NCBI GenBank assembly: GCA_022648165.1
Contig: JALCLX010000005.1
Location: 62,001 to 126,000 of the forward strand
Length of the DNA stretch: 64,000 nt
Direction: 5' to 3'
Source of the DNA: Ancrocorticia sp.
Lineage (GTDB): Bacteria; Actinomycetota; Actinomycetes; Actinomycetales; Actinomycetaceae
The translations under genes were made by a program, and so were the position numbers. A model generated the notes under the pieces. It saw nothing but the letters and a program-made list of their open reading frames with translations, had not been told where the DNA came from and did not search any database. Below are positions 35,869 through 44,989 of this stretch, one piece after another. Each line of letters opens with the position of its first letter. Position 1 is the stretch's first letter.

Positions 35869-37737
35869 ATGGATACCCAAACAGCACACGCACACCAGCA
35901 AAGCGTTACCCTCACCCCTGAAGAAAGCCTCTGGCACCGGATCGACACGACCGATCTGTGGCGCACTCTTTTTGTGGCAGCGTGCACCATCGTTGTTGGC
36001 TTCGGCGTCACCTGGCCCGGGCACGCGTATCCTGCTGTGGGCATTGCCGGGCTCGTGGCCGGATGCTGGCCGATTGTCACGGAGGCAATCGAGGACGCAC
36101 GTCAACACCGCATGAGTATGGAGCTCTCCATGCTCATCGCTATTGTGGCTGCCGCTGCGATTGGCGAATGGGTCACTGCGCTGCTTGTGACAACATTCGT
36201 GTTGGCCGCTGAGATCCTCGAGGACCTCTCCATGGATCGAGGCCGCGACGCCCTCACTGACCTCATGGCATTTCTTCCAGAAACCGTCCGTGTCCGCCGT
36301 GGCGACGCCCTCACCACGGTTGCTTTAGCAGACGTCACCACGGGCGACGCCGTCGCCGTCGCACCTGGGGAACGTATCCCGGTAGACGGCGTTGTGGTAA
36401 GCGGCCAATCCACGGCCGATCAATCGCGTATCACTGGCGAATCGCTTCCAGTGGAAATCGCGGCCGGTTCCACCGTTTACGCCGGCTCCATCAATCAGGT
36501 GGGAGCTGTGGAGATCCGCGCAGAGAAGGTGGGCGCTGATTCCTCCTACGGCCGCATCATTGAAGCAGTGCGGCTCGCACAATCCTCTGAGCCTCCGGTG
36601 CAGCGCCTGGCTGACAAGCTGGCCGCCCGCCTGGTGTACCTCGCTTTGGGCGGCGCGGTCCTCACCTACATCGTTACGCGAGACCTCACTGCCGCGATCT
36701 CAGTGATTCTTGTTGCCGGCGCATGTGGCGTTGCCGCCGGCACTCCGTTAGCAGTGCTCGCCTCCATCGCACGTGCCGCTCGTTGCGGCGCTTTTGTGAA
36801 AGACGGGGCGCACCTCGAAGAGCTCTCGGCAGTTGACACTGTGGTATTTGATAAAACGGGCACACTGACAGAAGGAACACCGCGGGTCACACAGGTGATA
36901 CCTGCCTCTGGCCGAGATGCCGATGAAGTTGTGCTCTTCGGGGCAAGCGCCGAATACTATTCGGAGCACCCCTTGGGGAAGGCACTGGCTGCCTATGCGA
37001 AAGAACGCGGAGTAGAGACTGCGCTTCCTGAGGATTTCACGTATCAGCCAGGCCGGGGAGTCAGCGCCACGGTTGACGGGCACATTGTATTAGCTGGTAA
37101 TCGCGCCTTGGTGGAGAACGCACCGGCAGATTCCGGATCTGCGGCCACGTCCGTACACGTGGCTGTCGACGGCTCCTATTACGGCTCAATTCTGCTGGCC
37201 GATTCCATTCGCCCATCAGCACAGCGCGCCATCGCGGATCTGCACGAGGTGGGTTTGCGCACTCTGCTCCTCACAGGCGATCGGGAACAATCCGCCCAGA
37301 GCGTGGCACGCCAGCTCGGAATCGATACCGTACGCGCAGAGCTTTTGCCAGAAGATAAACTCCAGATCATCGACGCCGAAAAAGCCGCCGGGCACTCGCT
37401 CGCTATGGTGGGCGACGGCGTCAATGACGCCCCCGCGCTCGCTCGCGCAAACGTCGGGATCGCGATGGGAAGTGGAACAGATATCGCACGTGAGAGTGCA
37501 GACGTTGTGCTCATCAGTTCAGACCTCAACGATCTTGTGGCAACCATCCGCGTGGCACGCCGAGCCCGCTCCATAGTGATGACCAACTTCTTTGGCACCA
37601 TCATCGTTGACGTCATTGGCATGATACTCGCCGCTATCGGCATATTGGGACCGGTGCTTGCCGCTCTGGTTCACGTCGGAAGCGAAACGGCATTCATCGC
37701 CAATTCGGCACGTCTGATTCCCGGCCGCGCGAAATAG
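35869..37737 (+). CDS. P1B-type metal ATPase without a CPC motif
   Basis: A 622-residue heavy-metal P-type ATPase. It has the actuator TGES, the phosphorylation site DKTGTLTEG, SEHPLGKAL (HP motif of P1B enzymes) and MVGDGVNDAPAL. There is no N-terminal metal-binding CxxC domain; only a His-containing stretch (AHAHQQ) precedes the first helix. The transmembrane metal site, normally CPC or SPC, reads AGACGVAAGTPLAV with a single Cys and no Pro. This pattern occurs in a little-studied P1B subgroup, so the metal is not predictable. The C-terminal helices end in HVGSETAFIANSARL. I start at ATG 35869, since the upstream frame overlaps DUF488. Its stop directly abuts that of the convergent ABC-F gene. 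Confidence 0.9.
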   Translation: MDTQTAHAHQQSVTLTPEESLWHRIDTTDLWRTLFVAACTIVVGFGVTWPGHAYPAVGIAGLVAGCWPIVTEAIEDARQHRMSMELSMLIAIVAAAAIGEWVTALLVTTFVLAAEILEDLSMDRGRDALTDLMAFLPETVRVRRGDALTTVALADVTTGDAVAVAPGERIPVDGVVVSGQSTADQSRITGESLPVEIAAGSTVYAGSINQVGAVEIRAEKVGADSSYGRIIEAVRLAQSSEPPVQRLADKLAARLVYLALGGAVLTYIVTRDLTAAISVILVAGACGVAAGTPLAVLASIARAARCGAFVKDGAHLEELSAVDTVVFDKTGTLTEGTPRVTQVIPASGRDADEVVLFGASAEYYSEHPLGKALAAYAKERGVETALPEDFTYQPGRGVSATVDGHIVLAGNRALVENAPADSGSAATSVHVAVDGSYYGSILLADSIRPSAQRAIADLHEVGLRTLLLTGDREQSAQSVARQLGIDTVRAELLPEDKLQIIDAEKAAGHSLAMVGDGVNDAPALARANVGIAMGSGTDIARESADVVLISSDLNDLVATIRVARRARSIVMTNFFGTIIVDVIGMILAAIGILGPVLAALVHVGSETAFIANSARLIPGRAK

Positions 37738-39525
37738 CTATTCGCCCAGCTTTTCTGAAACTGCGAGCCACTGCTCTTCCAGTTCTTCTGTGCGTGCCTG
37801 TTCTGAGCGCAAAGCCGTATCGAGTTCGAGAACGTGTTCATAATCGGACTGATCTGCCTGCGCCATCTGGCGGTGGATCTTCTCTATCTGCGCGGCCACT
37901 TTATCTAGCTTGCGTTCAATGGAGGAAAGCTCTTTGTGGAGAGCCCTTCGCTCGCCTCCTGTCATCTCGTGGGCGGTGCTCACCACTGGCTTTGGGCTAG
38001 CGGGGGTTTCTTCGCGGGTTTCTTCTTGCTCTCGCAAGCGGAGGTATTCGTCCACTCCGCCAGGAAGATGGCGCAACGTGCCATCGAGAATTGCGTATTG
38101 TTGATCGGTCACACGTTCCACAAAGTAGCGATCGTGGGAAACAACGATCAACGTGCCCGGCCAGGAATCCAGCAGATCCTCAAGAACGGCGAGCATATCT
38201 GTATCCACGTCGTTAGAGGGTTCGTCCAAAATCAACACGTTGGGTTCGCTCAAGAGTACAAGGAGCAGTTGGAAGCGCCGTTTCTGCCCGCCGGAAAGTT
38301 CGTCGACCGTTGCCGAGAGGTGCTCACGGGCAAAACCGAGGCGTTCGAGCAGTTGCGCTGGCGTGACGTCTTTACCGTCGATGGTGTAGCTCGTGTGGTA
38401 TTCGGCAAGAACTTCCCGCACTTTCTTTGTGCCAAAATCCTCCAAGGCAGAAAACTGCTGGTCCAGTTCTGCCACCCGCACCGTTTTCCCGCGTTTTACC
38501 CGCCCTGAACTGGGCGCAATGGTACCGGAGATGAGCCCTAGCAACGTAGATTTCCCGGCGCCGTTGGCCCCCAACACGGCGCTGCGCTCGCCAGGGGCGA
38601 TCCGCCACGTCACGTCGTGGAGCACCTCATGATTTCCGTAGCTCACTCCCACATCGAGTAAATCGACTACATCTTTGCCCAGGCGCGCCACGGCGAGACG
38701 CGAAAGCTCCAGCCTGTTGCGCGGCTCAGGTACGTCCGCGATGAGCTCATTCGCGGCTTCGATCCGGAATTTCGGCTTCGACGTCCGCGCGGGGGCGCCT
38801 CTGCGCAACCAGGCGAGTTCTTTACGCAGCAGGTTCTGCCGTTTCGCCTCAACTGCTGCCGCCTGCCGATCGCGTTCCACGCGTTGCAGAATGTAGGCAG
38901 CATACCCTCCTTCAAAGGGTTCGACAATACGATCGTGGACTTCCCACGTATCGAGTGCCACTTCGTCCAAGAACCACCTATCATGCGTCACTACCAGCAA
39001 GCAGCCTTGGTTCTTAGGCCATCTGTTCTTCAAATGATGCGCCAGCCAGGTGATCCCCTCAATATCCAAATGGTTCGTGGGTTCGTCCAGCGCAACGATG
39101 TCCCAATCCCCCACCAAGAGCGCCGCAAGTGCTACGCGCCTGCGTTGGCCGCCAGAAAGTTCCTCAATCGTTTTGTCCCACGGCAGATCAGAGATCAGGC
39201 CGTGGATAATGTCGCGGATGCGAGGATCGGACGCCCACACGTATTCCGGAGTGGTACCGACGACGGCGCCGCCAACGGTTTGCTTCGGATCCAAGGTGTC
39301 GCTCTGGTCAAGTAGGCCCATCCGAACACCATTTCTCCGCGTTACGCGCCCCGATGTGGGTTTGAGCGTGCCAGCAAGCATTCGAAGTAAGGTGGACTTC
39401 CCATCCCCATTGCGGCCGACTATTCCGATGCGATCGCCCTCCTCAAGTCCCAGCGTGACTGAGTCGAAGACTATCCGGTTGGGATACTCAAGGTGTAATT
39501 CTTCGGCACCCAGCAAATGTGCCAT
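37738..39525 (-). CDS. ABC-F family ATPase (Uup-like)
   Basis: A 595-residue soluble ABC-F protein with two ATPase domains and no membrane part. Members act on the ribosome exit site or in antibiotic protection. Domain 1: Walker A GRNGDGKST (about 36), LSGGQRRRVALAALL and DEPTNHLDIEG. Domain 2: GANGAGKST (about 330), LSGGQKRRFQLL and DEPSNDVDTD. The linker between them is charged, and a C-terminal coiled coil (about 520-595) resembles Uup. It lies directly after ispE, the usual actinobacterial position; overlap and spacing show co-transcription. Confidence 0.95.
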   Translation of the reverse strand: MAHLLGAEELHLEYPNRIVFDSVTLGLEEGDRIGIVGRNGDGKSTLLRMLAGTLKPTSGRVTRRNGVRMGLLDQSDTLDPKQTVGGAVVGTTPEYVWASDPRIRDIIHGLISDLPWDKTIEELSGGQRRRVALAALLVGDWDIVALDEPTNHLDIEGITWLAHHLKNRWPKNQGCLLVVTHDRWFLDEVALDTWEVHDRIVEPFEGGYAAYILQRVERDRQAAAVEAKRQNLLRKELAWLRRGAPARTSKPKFRIEAANELIADVPEPRNRLELSRLAVARLGKDVVDLLDVGVSYGNHEVLHDVTWRIAPGERSAVLGANGAGKSTLLGLISGTIAPSSGRVKRGKTVRVAELDQQFSALEDFGTKKVREVLAEYHTSYTIDGKDVTPAQLLERLGFAREHLSATVDELSGGQKRRFQLLLVLLSEPNVLILDEPSNDVDTDMLAVLEDLLDSWPGTLIVVSHDRYFVERVTDQQYAILDGTLRHLPGGVDEYLRLREQEETREETPASPKPVVSTAHEMTGGERRALHKELSSIERKLDKVAAQIEKIHRQMAQADQSDYEHVLELDTALRSEQARTEELEEQWLAVSEKLGE

Positions 39526-40437
39526 CTAGCGCGCCACCCGTACATGTGCTCCTGCAGCAGGCCCATTAGCGCGCACCACGCCAAGTTCTGGAAATGCTCT
39601 CTTCGCAGTTCCTGCGATCGCATCCGCAGTAGAGAAGTCTTCGGCAAGTATCGCGATAGTTGGCCCAGAACCAGAAAGTATCGTTGCGACACCCAGGGTT
39701 CCGATACGCGCCACGATTTTCCGCAGATCGGGGCGCAATGAAAATGCGGCCTCCGCAAGGTCGTTGACCATAAGGTCACCCAGCGCTGTAATCTGCGGAG
39801 ATGCCAGCACATCGCGGAGCGCCACAGTATCAGGAACAAGCGTCTCAGAGACGCGTTCGTAGCCCATGATCGCGTCAAATTCGCGAAAGACCTCCGGTGT
39901 TGAAAGCCCACGCGGATTTGTTAAGAGAACCCAGCAGTGCATGGCGCCGGGCTTCAAGGCCTCTAGCACCTCTCCGCGCCCGGTTCCGTGCGCCAGGTTT
40001 CCGGTTAACGCGAAGGGCACATCGGATCCAAGTTCCGCGCCGATACGGAGCAGCTCCGCAGCATCCAGATCCAAACCCCACAGCACATTACACGCCACGA
40101 GTGTCCCTGCGGCATCAGCCGAACCTCCGGCAAGACCACCGGCAACGGGAATCCGTTTGGTCACATGCACGTGCGCGCCGGCGGCGACGTCGTACCTCTC
40201 CTGTAAAAGCTCGGCAGCGGCACGTGCGAGATTACTTTTGTCGGTAGGCAGATCTTCACCGAGCCCACTGATCGTGAGCGTCACTGTGGGCTCCGCTGTC
40301 CGAGTCACCTCAATGTCATCGAAAACATCGACTGCTTCAAAAACAGTGTCAAGGGGATGAAAACCATCAAGACGCGGCGGACCTACCCGCAAGGCCAGGT
40401 TGATCTTTGCAGGAGCGGAAGCGAGAACATAATGCAC
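39526..40437 (-). CDS. ispE: 4-diphosphocytidyl-2-C-methyl-D-erythritol kinase
   Basis: A 303-residue IspE, which phosphorylates CDP-methylerythritol in the MEP pathway. It has the GHMP-kinase fold: PAKINLALRVG at the start, the ATP loop PVAGGLAGGSADAAGTL (about 100-116) and the C-terminal SGSGPTIAILAED. The Asp in GGSADA and the Lys in AKINLAL form the active site. It follows rsmA by several genes here, with the SHOCT operon, ferrochelatase and a membrane protein inserted, whereas many Actinobacteria have rsmA-ispE adjacent. Confidence 0.96.
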   Translation of the reverse strand: MHYVLASAPAKINLALRVGPPRLDGFHPLDTVFEAVDVFDDIEVTRTAEPTVTLTISGLGEDLPTDKSNLARAAAELLQERYDVAAGAHVHVTKRIPVAGGLAGGSADAAGTLVACNVLWGLDLDAAELLRIGAELGSDVPFALTGNLAHGTGRGEVLEALKPGAMHCWVLLTNPRGLSTPEVFREFDAIMGYERVSETLVPDTVALRDVLASPQITALGDLMVNDLAEAAFSLRPDLRKIVARIGTLGVATILSGSGPTIAILAEDFSTADAIAGTAKRAFPELGVVRANGPAAGAHVRVAR

Positions 40438-40528
40438 GTTCCCATCTTACTGGGCCGAGCAGGGCAACCCTACCGTTGTGCTTTCGCCACGGTACGCGAT
40501 GTGACAGCTCAGCTGAGCACAGATGTGA

Positions 40529-40885
40529 CTAGCTGAGTACTCGTTTCTTAAAGGTCACGAACTCGCTTTCCACCAAAACACCAGACGCGCGCAGATCCCC
40601 TAGCTCTTTGAGGAATTTGATCTGTTGGTGTGTTTCGAACTGACGATGTGGCTTGCGCCATGCAGCGTCAACGAAGGGCTGTGGCGGCGCAATCGGAGCT
40701 GTGATCGGAGCCGTGGTCTGTGGCGGCACTGGCGCACGCCACTGCGGGGCCGCGCTGGCCCGCCGCTGCTGGGCGGCCTGTAGCTGCGCATCTTGCTGTG
40801 CCCACGTTTTCTGTTGCAGTTGTTGAACACGCGCATGGATCAAATCGGCAGGCGAAACCGTCCCCGCTACCCGTACTAATGTCAT
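40529..40885 (-). CDS. SHOCT-domain protein
   Basis: A 118-residue soluble protein. The first 45 residues form a Gln-rich helix (VQQLQQKTWAQQDAQLQAAQQ). A Pro/Ala linker follows (APITAPIAPPQP). The last 32 residues form a short C-terminal domain (SHOCT) with IKFLKELGDLRASGVLVESEF and a final FKKRVLS. SHOCT domains are oligomerisation or docking modules, so this protein may bind the membrane protein that starts the operon, which carries the same domain. It overlaps the preceding gene by 4 nt. Confidence 0.75.
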   Translation of the reverse strand: MTLVRVAGTVSPADLIHARVQQLQQKTWAQQDAQLQAAQQRRASAAPQWRAPVPPQTTAPITAPIAPPQPFVDAAWRKPHRQFETHQQIKFLKELGDLRASGVLVESEFVTFKKRVLS

Positions 40886-41298
40886 GCGTGATCCTCCTTA
40901 AGCTCTTCAGCAAGATCCTCGTGAAACACGGGAATCTCCGCAATGAACTGTGCGCCATCGCGTTCAAACGCATCGATTACCGGCGCAAACGTAAGAGTCT
41001 CTTTCAAGACCACCACAGCGCGCCCTCCAACGGGTAGCGATGCCGTCGCCAGAGCCAGGTCGCCATCGCTCAAAATTCCGGACTGCGCCCCAATCACGGC
41101 GTCCCCACCCGCAGAAACGATGTCACGCCCGGATAGGCGTTCGATGCCACTCGCAGTGCGTTCCACAAAAGTCACATCGAGGATCAGTATCTGGCCCGAT
41201 TGCGCAGACTGTACCAGTGCATCCCACGCTCCGGCTAAACCGTGAGCCGGAAGTGCAAACGCAACCACGTCTGTGGATCCTAAGTAACGAGTACTCAT
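40882..41298 (-). CDS. DUF6325-family protein
   Basis: A 138-residue protein resembling the DUF6325 family of Actinobacteria, whose function is unknown. It is predicted soluble with alternating strands and helices: VVAFALPAHGLAGAWDAL, ILILDVTFVERTASG, GILSDGDLALATASLP, GGRAVVVLKETLT and a C-terminal AEIPVFHEDLAEELKED. The stop and start overlap its neighbours by 4 nt on each side (ATGA), so all three proteins of the operon are translationally coupled. The assignment rests on remembered family layout, not a search. Confidence 0.75.
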   Translation of the reverse strand: MSTRYLGSTDVVAFALPAHGLAGAWDALVQSAQSGQILILDVTFVERTASGIERLSGRDIVSAGGDAVIGAQSGILSDGDLALATASLPVGGRAVVVLKETLTFAPVIDAFERDGAQFIAEIPVFHEDLAEELKEDHA

Positions 41299-41681
41299 GA
41301 CAACGCCTTCGCCTTCAATTGTTCAAATTCGGAATCGGTAATAACACCTGCGCGCCGGAGCTCTTCCGCCTCTGCAATCTCTCGGCTAGGATTCGATCCC
41401 GCTGCCTCACGGATGTAATTGTCCATGGACTTCTGAGCCCGCATTGCAGCTTCCGTCCGGCGCTGTTCGATGCCATCGCCACGCGCAATCAAGTACACAA
41501 TCGCGGTAAGCACTGGGAACACGATCAAGAAGAATATCCATACAGCTTTTGCGACTCCACCAAGGCGTGTATCACGGAAGATATCGGTGATGATATTGAA
41601 CAGAACGAACAGGTACGCGATAAATAGGAACAGTTCGACGATGAGCCAGAACGAGGACCAGAAGGTGTCTCCGAATGACAT
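41295..41681 (-). CDS. Membrane protein with PLDc_N and SHOCT domains
   Basis: A 128-residue protein with two hydrophobic helices (about residues 10-30 and 44-66) of the cardiolipin-synthase N-terminal (PLDc_N) type. These contain FLFIAYLFVLFNIITDIFRD and VWIFFLIVFPVLTAIVYLIARG. It ends in a SHOCT domain (IAEAEELRRAGVITDSEFEQLKAKAL). It is the first gene of the three-gene operon and presumably its membrane anchor. GGAGGAAGC lies just before the ATG, and three 11-bp iterons lie 70-100 nt upstream. There is no phospholipase domain, so lipid synthesis is not implied. Confidence 0.85.
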   Translation of the reverse strand: MSFGDTFWSSFWLIVELFLFIAYLFVLFNIITDIFRDTRLGGVAKAVWIFFLIVFPVLTAIVYLIARGDGIEQRRTEAAMRAQKSMDNYIREAAGSNPSREIAEAEELRRAGVITDSEFEQLKAKALS

Positions 41682-41749
41682 GCTTCCTCCGATTTCTTCA
41701 GGTGAGCCGGTTCTTTTGTCTACCGGACTTACGTCAGTATGTATGGAAT

Positions 41750-41782
41750 TTCTGAGACCTTTCTGGGAACTTCTTGGAAACT
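41750..41782 (-). promoter_or_regulatory. Three 11-bp iterons upstream of the SHOCT operon
   Basis: TTCTGAGACCT, TTCTGGGAACT and TCTTGGAAACT lie in tandem with an 11-bp period, one helical turn. This spacing places equivalent bases on one face of the DNA, as expected of an operator with cooperative binding. They lie between the operon start (41681) and the end of ferrochelatase (41802). Confidence 0.45.
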
Positions 41783-41801
41783 CGTTGCATCGTGCGGTGC
41801 G

Positions 41802-42800
41802 TTATTGGTTCCAACCCGCAATCGCGCGTCTGCTCTGTTCCTCGATTACTGAAAGGCACCCTTCAGAATCATTGGCCCACGGGATGTAGTGGAACTCAGC
41901 GCCACCCGCCTCAAGAAATGTCCGCCGGTTCAAAATGTTGATTTCCTCCAAGGTCTCCAAACAGTCCGCCATGAAACCCGGGCAGATGACATCAACGCGA
42001 CGGGTGCCTTCACTCCCAAGCCGCCGAACGGTGTCAATCGTGGCGGGTCCGATCCACTTCGCAGGGCCAAAAACGGACTGGAAGCACGTGAGCACCGCAT
42101 CTCCCGGCACCTGCAACAGATTGCGGAGTGCCGCCGCAGTCGCCTCGCATTCCGACCGGTACGGATCGCCAGAATCATGCATTGCGCGGGGAATCGAATG
42201 AAAACTCAATATCAATCGGTCGCCACCCGCAAAATTGGGACGTCCTTTGCGTTGCCACTCGCGCTCGATAGCGTCCACGAGCGCCTGAATATATACGGGA
42301 GATTCAGGGAACGAGCGCACCGTTCTGAATTCCATTTGGTCGCGCGCATTGAGGAGCCATCGCGCCACCTCGTCAATCACGGTCCCAGCGGATGATGCCG
42401 CATATTGGGGATAGAGTGGGAACACGACGACGCGGCGATAACCCTGTTTATAGAGCTCAGTGAGCACGTTGCGCAGCCCGGGTTCTCCGTAACGCATGGC
42501 AAGGTGTACAGCGGCATCCGGGCCAAGGCGCTTCTGTAACTCGTCGCGTTGCCGCCGCGTCCAGTGCATCAAGGGTGAGCCCTCTTCACGCCACACAGAC
42601 GCGTATTTCTTCGCCGACGCGCGCGGGCGAACGCGCAGAATAATGCCCTCGAGTATGGGACGCCAGAGTGCCGGATGCATTTCGATCACACGGCGATCGC
42701 TCAAGAACTCCCTCAAATATGGGCGCACCGCCCTGGCAGTTGGTTCATCAGGCGTCCCGAGATTGACGATCACTACTGCAGGTTTCGCCGCGTTGCTCAT
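41802..42800 (-). CDS. cpfC: Ferrochelatase (coproporphyrin type likely)
   Basis: A 332-residue ferrochelatase, which inserts iron into a porphyrin. In Actinobacteria this enzyme usually acts on coproporphyrin III (CpfC). The motifs are VIVNLGTPDEP at the start, MRYGEPGLRNVL, FPLYPQYAASSAGTV, SFHSIPRAMHDSGDPY (catalytic His) and VICPGFMADCLETLEEI with its Glu. The length fits. No other haem gene is visible in the window. The stop lies 120 nt from the SHOCT operon start and the next upstream gene starts 34 nt away, so it may share its transcript. Confidence 0.95.
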   Translation of the reverse strand: MSNAAKPAVVIVNLGTPDEPTARAVRPYLREFLSDRRVIEMHPALWRPILEGIILRVRPRASAKKYASVWREEGSPLMHWTRRQRDELQKRLGPDAAVHLAMRYGEPGLRNVLTELYKQGYRRVVVFPLYPQYAASSAGTVIDEVARWLLNARDQMEFRTVRSFPESPVYIQALVDAIEREWQRKGRPNFAGGDRLILSFHSIPRAMHDSGDPYRSECEATAAALRNLLQVPGDAVLTCFQSVFGPAKWIGPATIDTVRRLGSEGTRRVDVICPGFMADCLETLEEINILNRRTFLEAGGAEFHYIPWANDSEGCLSVIEEQSRRAIAGWNQ

Positions 42801-42834
42801 GGTCTCCCTTTATGTCATCGTGGGCAGAATCCGC

Positions 42835-43962
42835 TCAGCCCCGCACTGTTCGCGCCTGAGCCAGAACCACGGCCATCGCCACCACAAGAACGGCGGCCAC
42901 AGCTCCATGAATGAGGCTTCCACCTAAGCCGGCGAGGGTCAAGGCCACAATGACGAGTGACAGCAGAACAACAGCAATAGGGGCAAGGAAGTCAGCTGGC
43001 CGTTTACGCAGCGCCCGGCGGATGATCTCCACGTCGTTCGCATCGAATTCTGGCACACCGTTTGCCTCAGTTTCCTCCGGGCTCAACCCAACTAACTGCA
43101 GCGACCATTCCGCCGTATTCAGTTGAACCGCCTCCACGGGTATCTCTCCAGTATTGCCCGTATGCGCATCCTTCTGCTCTGCAAAACGGTCAAGTTCTTC
43201 CTGCTCTTCGGGTGTGACACGCCGATGGCGATGCAAGCCACGGCCACTCACGGCTCTGCCTAGCCATCCGATCCACAGCACGGCAAGTCCAATCGCCACA
43301 AGGCCCAAAAGAACGCCAAACAGCACAAAGACAATCGCAGAATACGTGTTTTCCGTGCCGGTAGAAATATTCGATCCTCCGGCAATCATGGCCCAGGCGA
43401 TCGCGCCGACCCCTACCGGTAGCAGCCACGTCACGGCAACAAGCCGCGCCACGGTGGTCTGTGGGTACGCATGCTCCACTCGCGTCAACACTGCCGCCGC
43501 AGCGATGGCTCCAATACCAATCAGAATAAAGCCGCTCGAATAGGTCGCCTCTGCCCAAAAACGCGCGGTCACAGCACGGTAGATGCCGAGTGCCACGATA
43601 TACACGCCCGTCACTGCCACAACGATAAGCAGCGGATAGTGCGCCCGCACCAGCCTGGCGCGCAACAACTCCGGATAGCGCAACGGCACTCCGGTTTCGC
43701 GCCAGCGCGCAAGTTCATCGGCGTCGCGTTGCTCGATTGCGTGCGCCACTTCAATGCCGGTAACGAGTGGACGCACACACACCGTGGCAAGCGGAAACGG
43801 AATCAAAGCCAGCACGATCGTGCCAGAAGACCATTCGAGCGGTATCAGTATCACGGTGACGATGCATGCGATAAACCACCCTGCACACGCTGCAAGCCCT
43901 GCGAGTGCGGCGTCGATCTGATTCTCAGCACGCAGCCACAGATCGTGCATTGAGTGATCCAT
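42835..43962 (-). CDS. Polytopic membrane protein, unknown function
   Basis: A 375-residue membrane protein I cannot place in a family. The start at 43962 has GAGGGAG 6 nt upstream; the frame extends 33 codons further without a site. About eight hydrophobic helices group as two near the N terminus (about 20-75), four in the middle (about 118-245) and two at the end (about 318-372). Between them lies a charged cytoplasmic region (about 250-315) rich in Glu with HRHRRVTPEEQEELDRFAEQ and VQLNTAEWSLQLVG. No catalytic motif is visible. It lies between ferrochelatase and rsmA. Confidence 0.72.
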   Translation of the reverse strand: MDHSMHDLWLRAENQIDAALAGLAACAGWFIACIVTVILIPLEWSSGTIVLALIPFPLATVCVRPLVTGIEVAHAIEQRDADELARWRETGVPLRYPELLRARLVRAHYPLLIVVAVTGVYIVALGIYRAVTARFWAEATYSSGFILIGIGAIAAAAVLTRVEHAYPQTTVARLVAVTWLLPVGVGAIAWAMIAGGSNISTGTENTYSAIVFVLFGVLLGLVAIGLAVLWIGWLGRAVSGRGLHRHRRVTPEEQEELDRFAEQKDAHTGNTGEIPVEAVQLNTAEWSLQLVGLSPEETEANGVPEFDANDVEIIRRALRKRPADFLAPIAVVLLSLVIVALTLAGLGGSLIHGAVAAVLVVAMAVVLAQARTVRG

Positions 43963-44064
43963 GAAATCTCCCTCAAGCCTCGGTGGTATCCCAGGGGATC
44001 CTCCACCAGGGTAGTCCACTCGAAAGTTTAAGAGCCAGTTGGCTACATTTGCCCGAGGCACGCT

Positions 44065-44970
44065 TCACTGATCTGCGCGTGCCGCCGTGGCGATAGCGAT
44101 GAAGGAGTCGATTCCCAGTTTCTCCCCGCGCTCACGTGGATCAATTCCAGCTGCGCGCACTATCCGTTCAGCGCGCGCTGCTGAACCGGCCCACGGAGCT
44201 AAGGCCGCTCGCAGAGTTTTTCTGCGCTGCGCAAAGGCCGCGTCAACTACGCTGAAAACCTCCTCGTGCGGCACGCTGGTGAGCAGCGGGTGGCGCTGAA
44301 TGGCTACTAAGGCAGAATCGACATTCGGAACTGGCCAAAAAACGCTGCGCGATACCTTTGCGCCACGCGCCACATCGCCATACCACGCAGCTTTCACTGA
44401 GGGAATTCCGTAGACGCGCGAACCCGGTTGCGCTGCGAGGCGGTCGGCCACCTCCGCTTGTACCATCACTAGTACTCTTTCAAGTGAGGGGAGCACTTCC
44501 AGCAACGTGAGCAACACAGGTACCGCCACGTTGTACGGCAAGTTGGCCACTAAGAAACGTGGCAGGAATGGCCCTTCAGCTCGTTGGGCTGGCGGCAGTG
44601 CGAGTTGATTCGGATCTGCGATATCCATCGCATCCATCCGTGCAACGCCAAAATTCTCCGCAGCTTCCGGCATCCGTGCATCAACCGTGCGTGGGAGCGC
44701 TTCAGCCAGCGTTGAATCGATCTCCACTGCTGAAACGAGCGCACCCGCCTCGAGTAACGCGAGCGTTAAAGAGCCGAGGCCCGGCCCCACTTCAAGCACA
44801 GCATCTCCGCTGCTCACACCGGCATCGCGCACGATACGCCGCACTGTACCGGCATCGTGAACAAAGTTCTGCCCCAGCGTTTTCGTTGGGTGAACTCCTA
44901 GTGCTGCCGCAAGCTGGCGAATGTCAGCCGGGCCTAGTAGCCCTGTGCGATGGAGGAAATCCTGTGTCAC
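44065..44970 (-). CDS. rsmA: 16S rRNA adenine dimethyltransferase
   Basis: A 301-residue RsmA (KsgA), which dimethylates A1518 and A1519 in 16S rRNA during small-subunit maturation. The SAM-binding motifs are [29 protein letters not shown] and [10 protein letters not shown], and the catalytic [16 protein letters not shown] is intact. The C-terminal RNA-binding helices include [16 protein letters not shown]. It follows the G5/lysozyme gene by 19 nt and sits in the conserved metG-tatD-rpf-rsmA order. Confidence 0.97.
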   Translation of the reverse strand: MTQDFLHRTGLLGPADIRQLAAALGVHPTKTLGQNFVHDAGTVRRIVRDAGVSSGDAVLEVGPGLGSLTLALLEAGALVSAVEIDSTLAEALPRTVDARMPEAAENFGVARMDAMDIADPNQLALPPAQRAEGPFLPRFLVANLPYNVAVPVLLTLLEVLPSLERVLVMVQAEVADRLAAQPGSRVYGIPSVKAAWYGDVARGAKVSRSVFWPVPNVDSALVAIQRHPLLTSVPHEEVFSVVDAAFAQRRKTLRAALAPWAGSAARAERIVRAAGIDPRERGEKLGIDSFIAIATAARADQ

Positions 44971-44989
44971 AAGGGGATTCTAATGGAAC

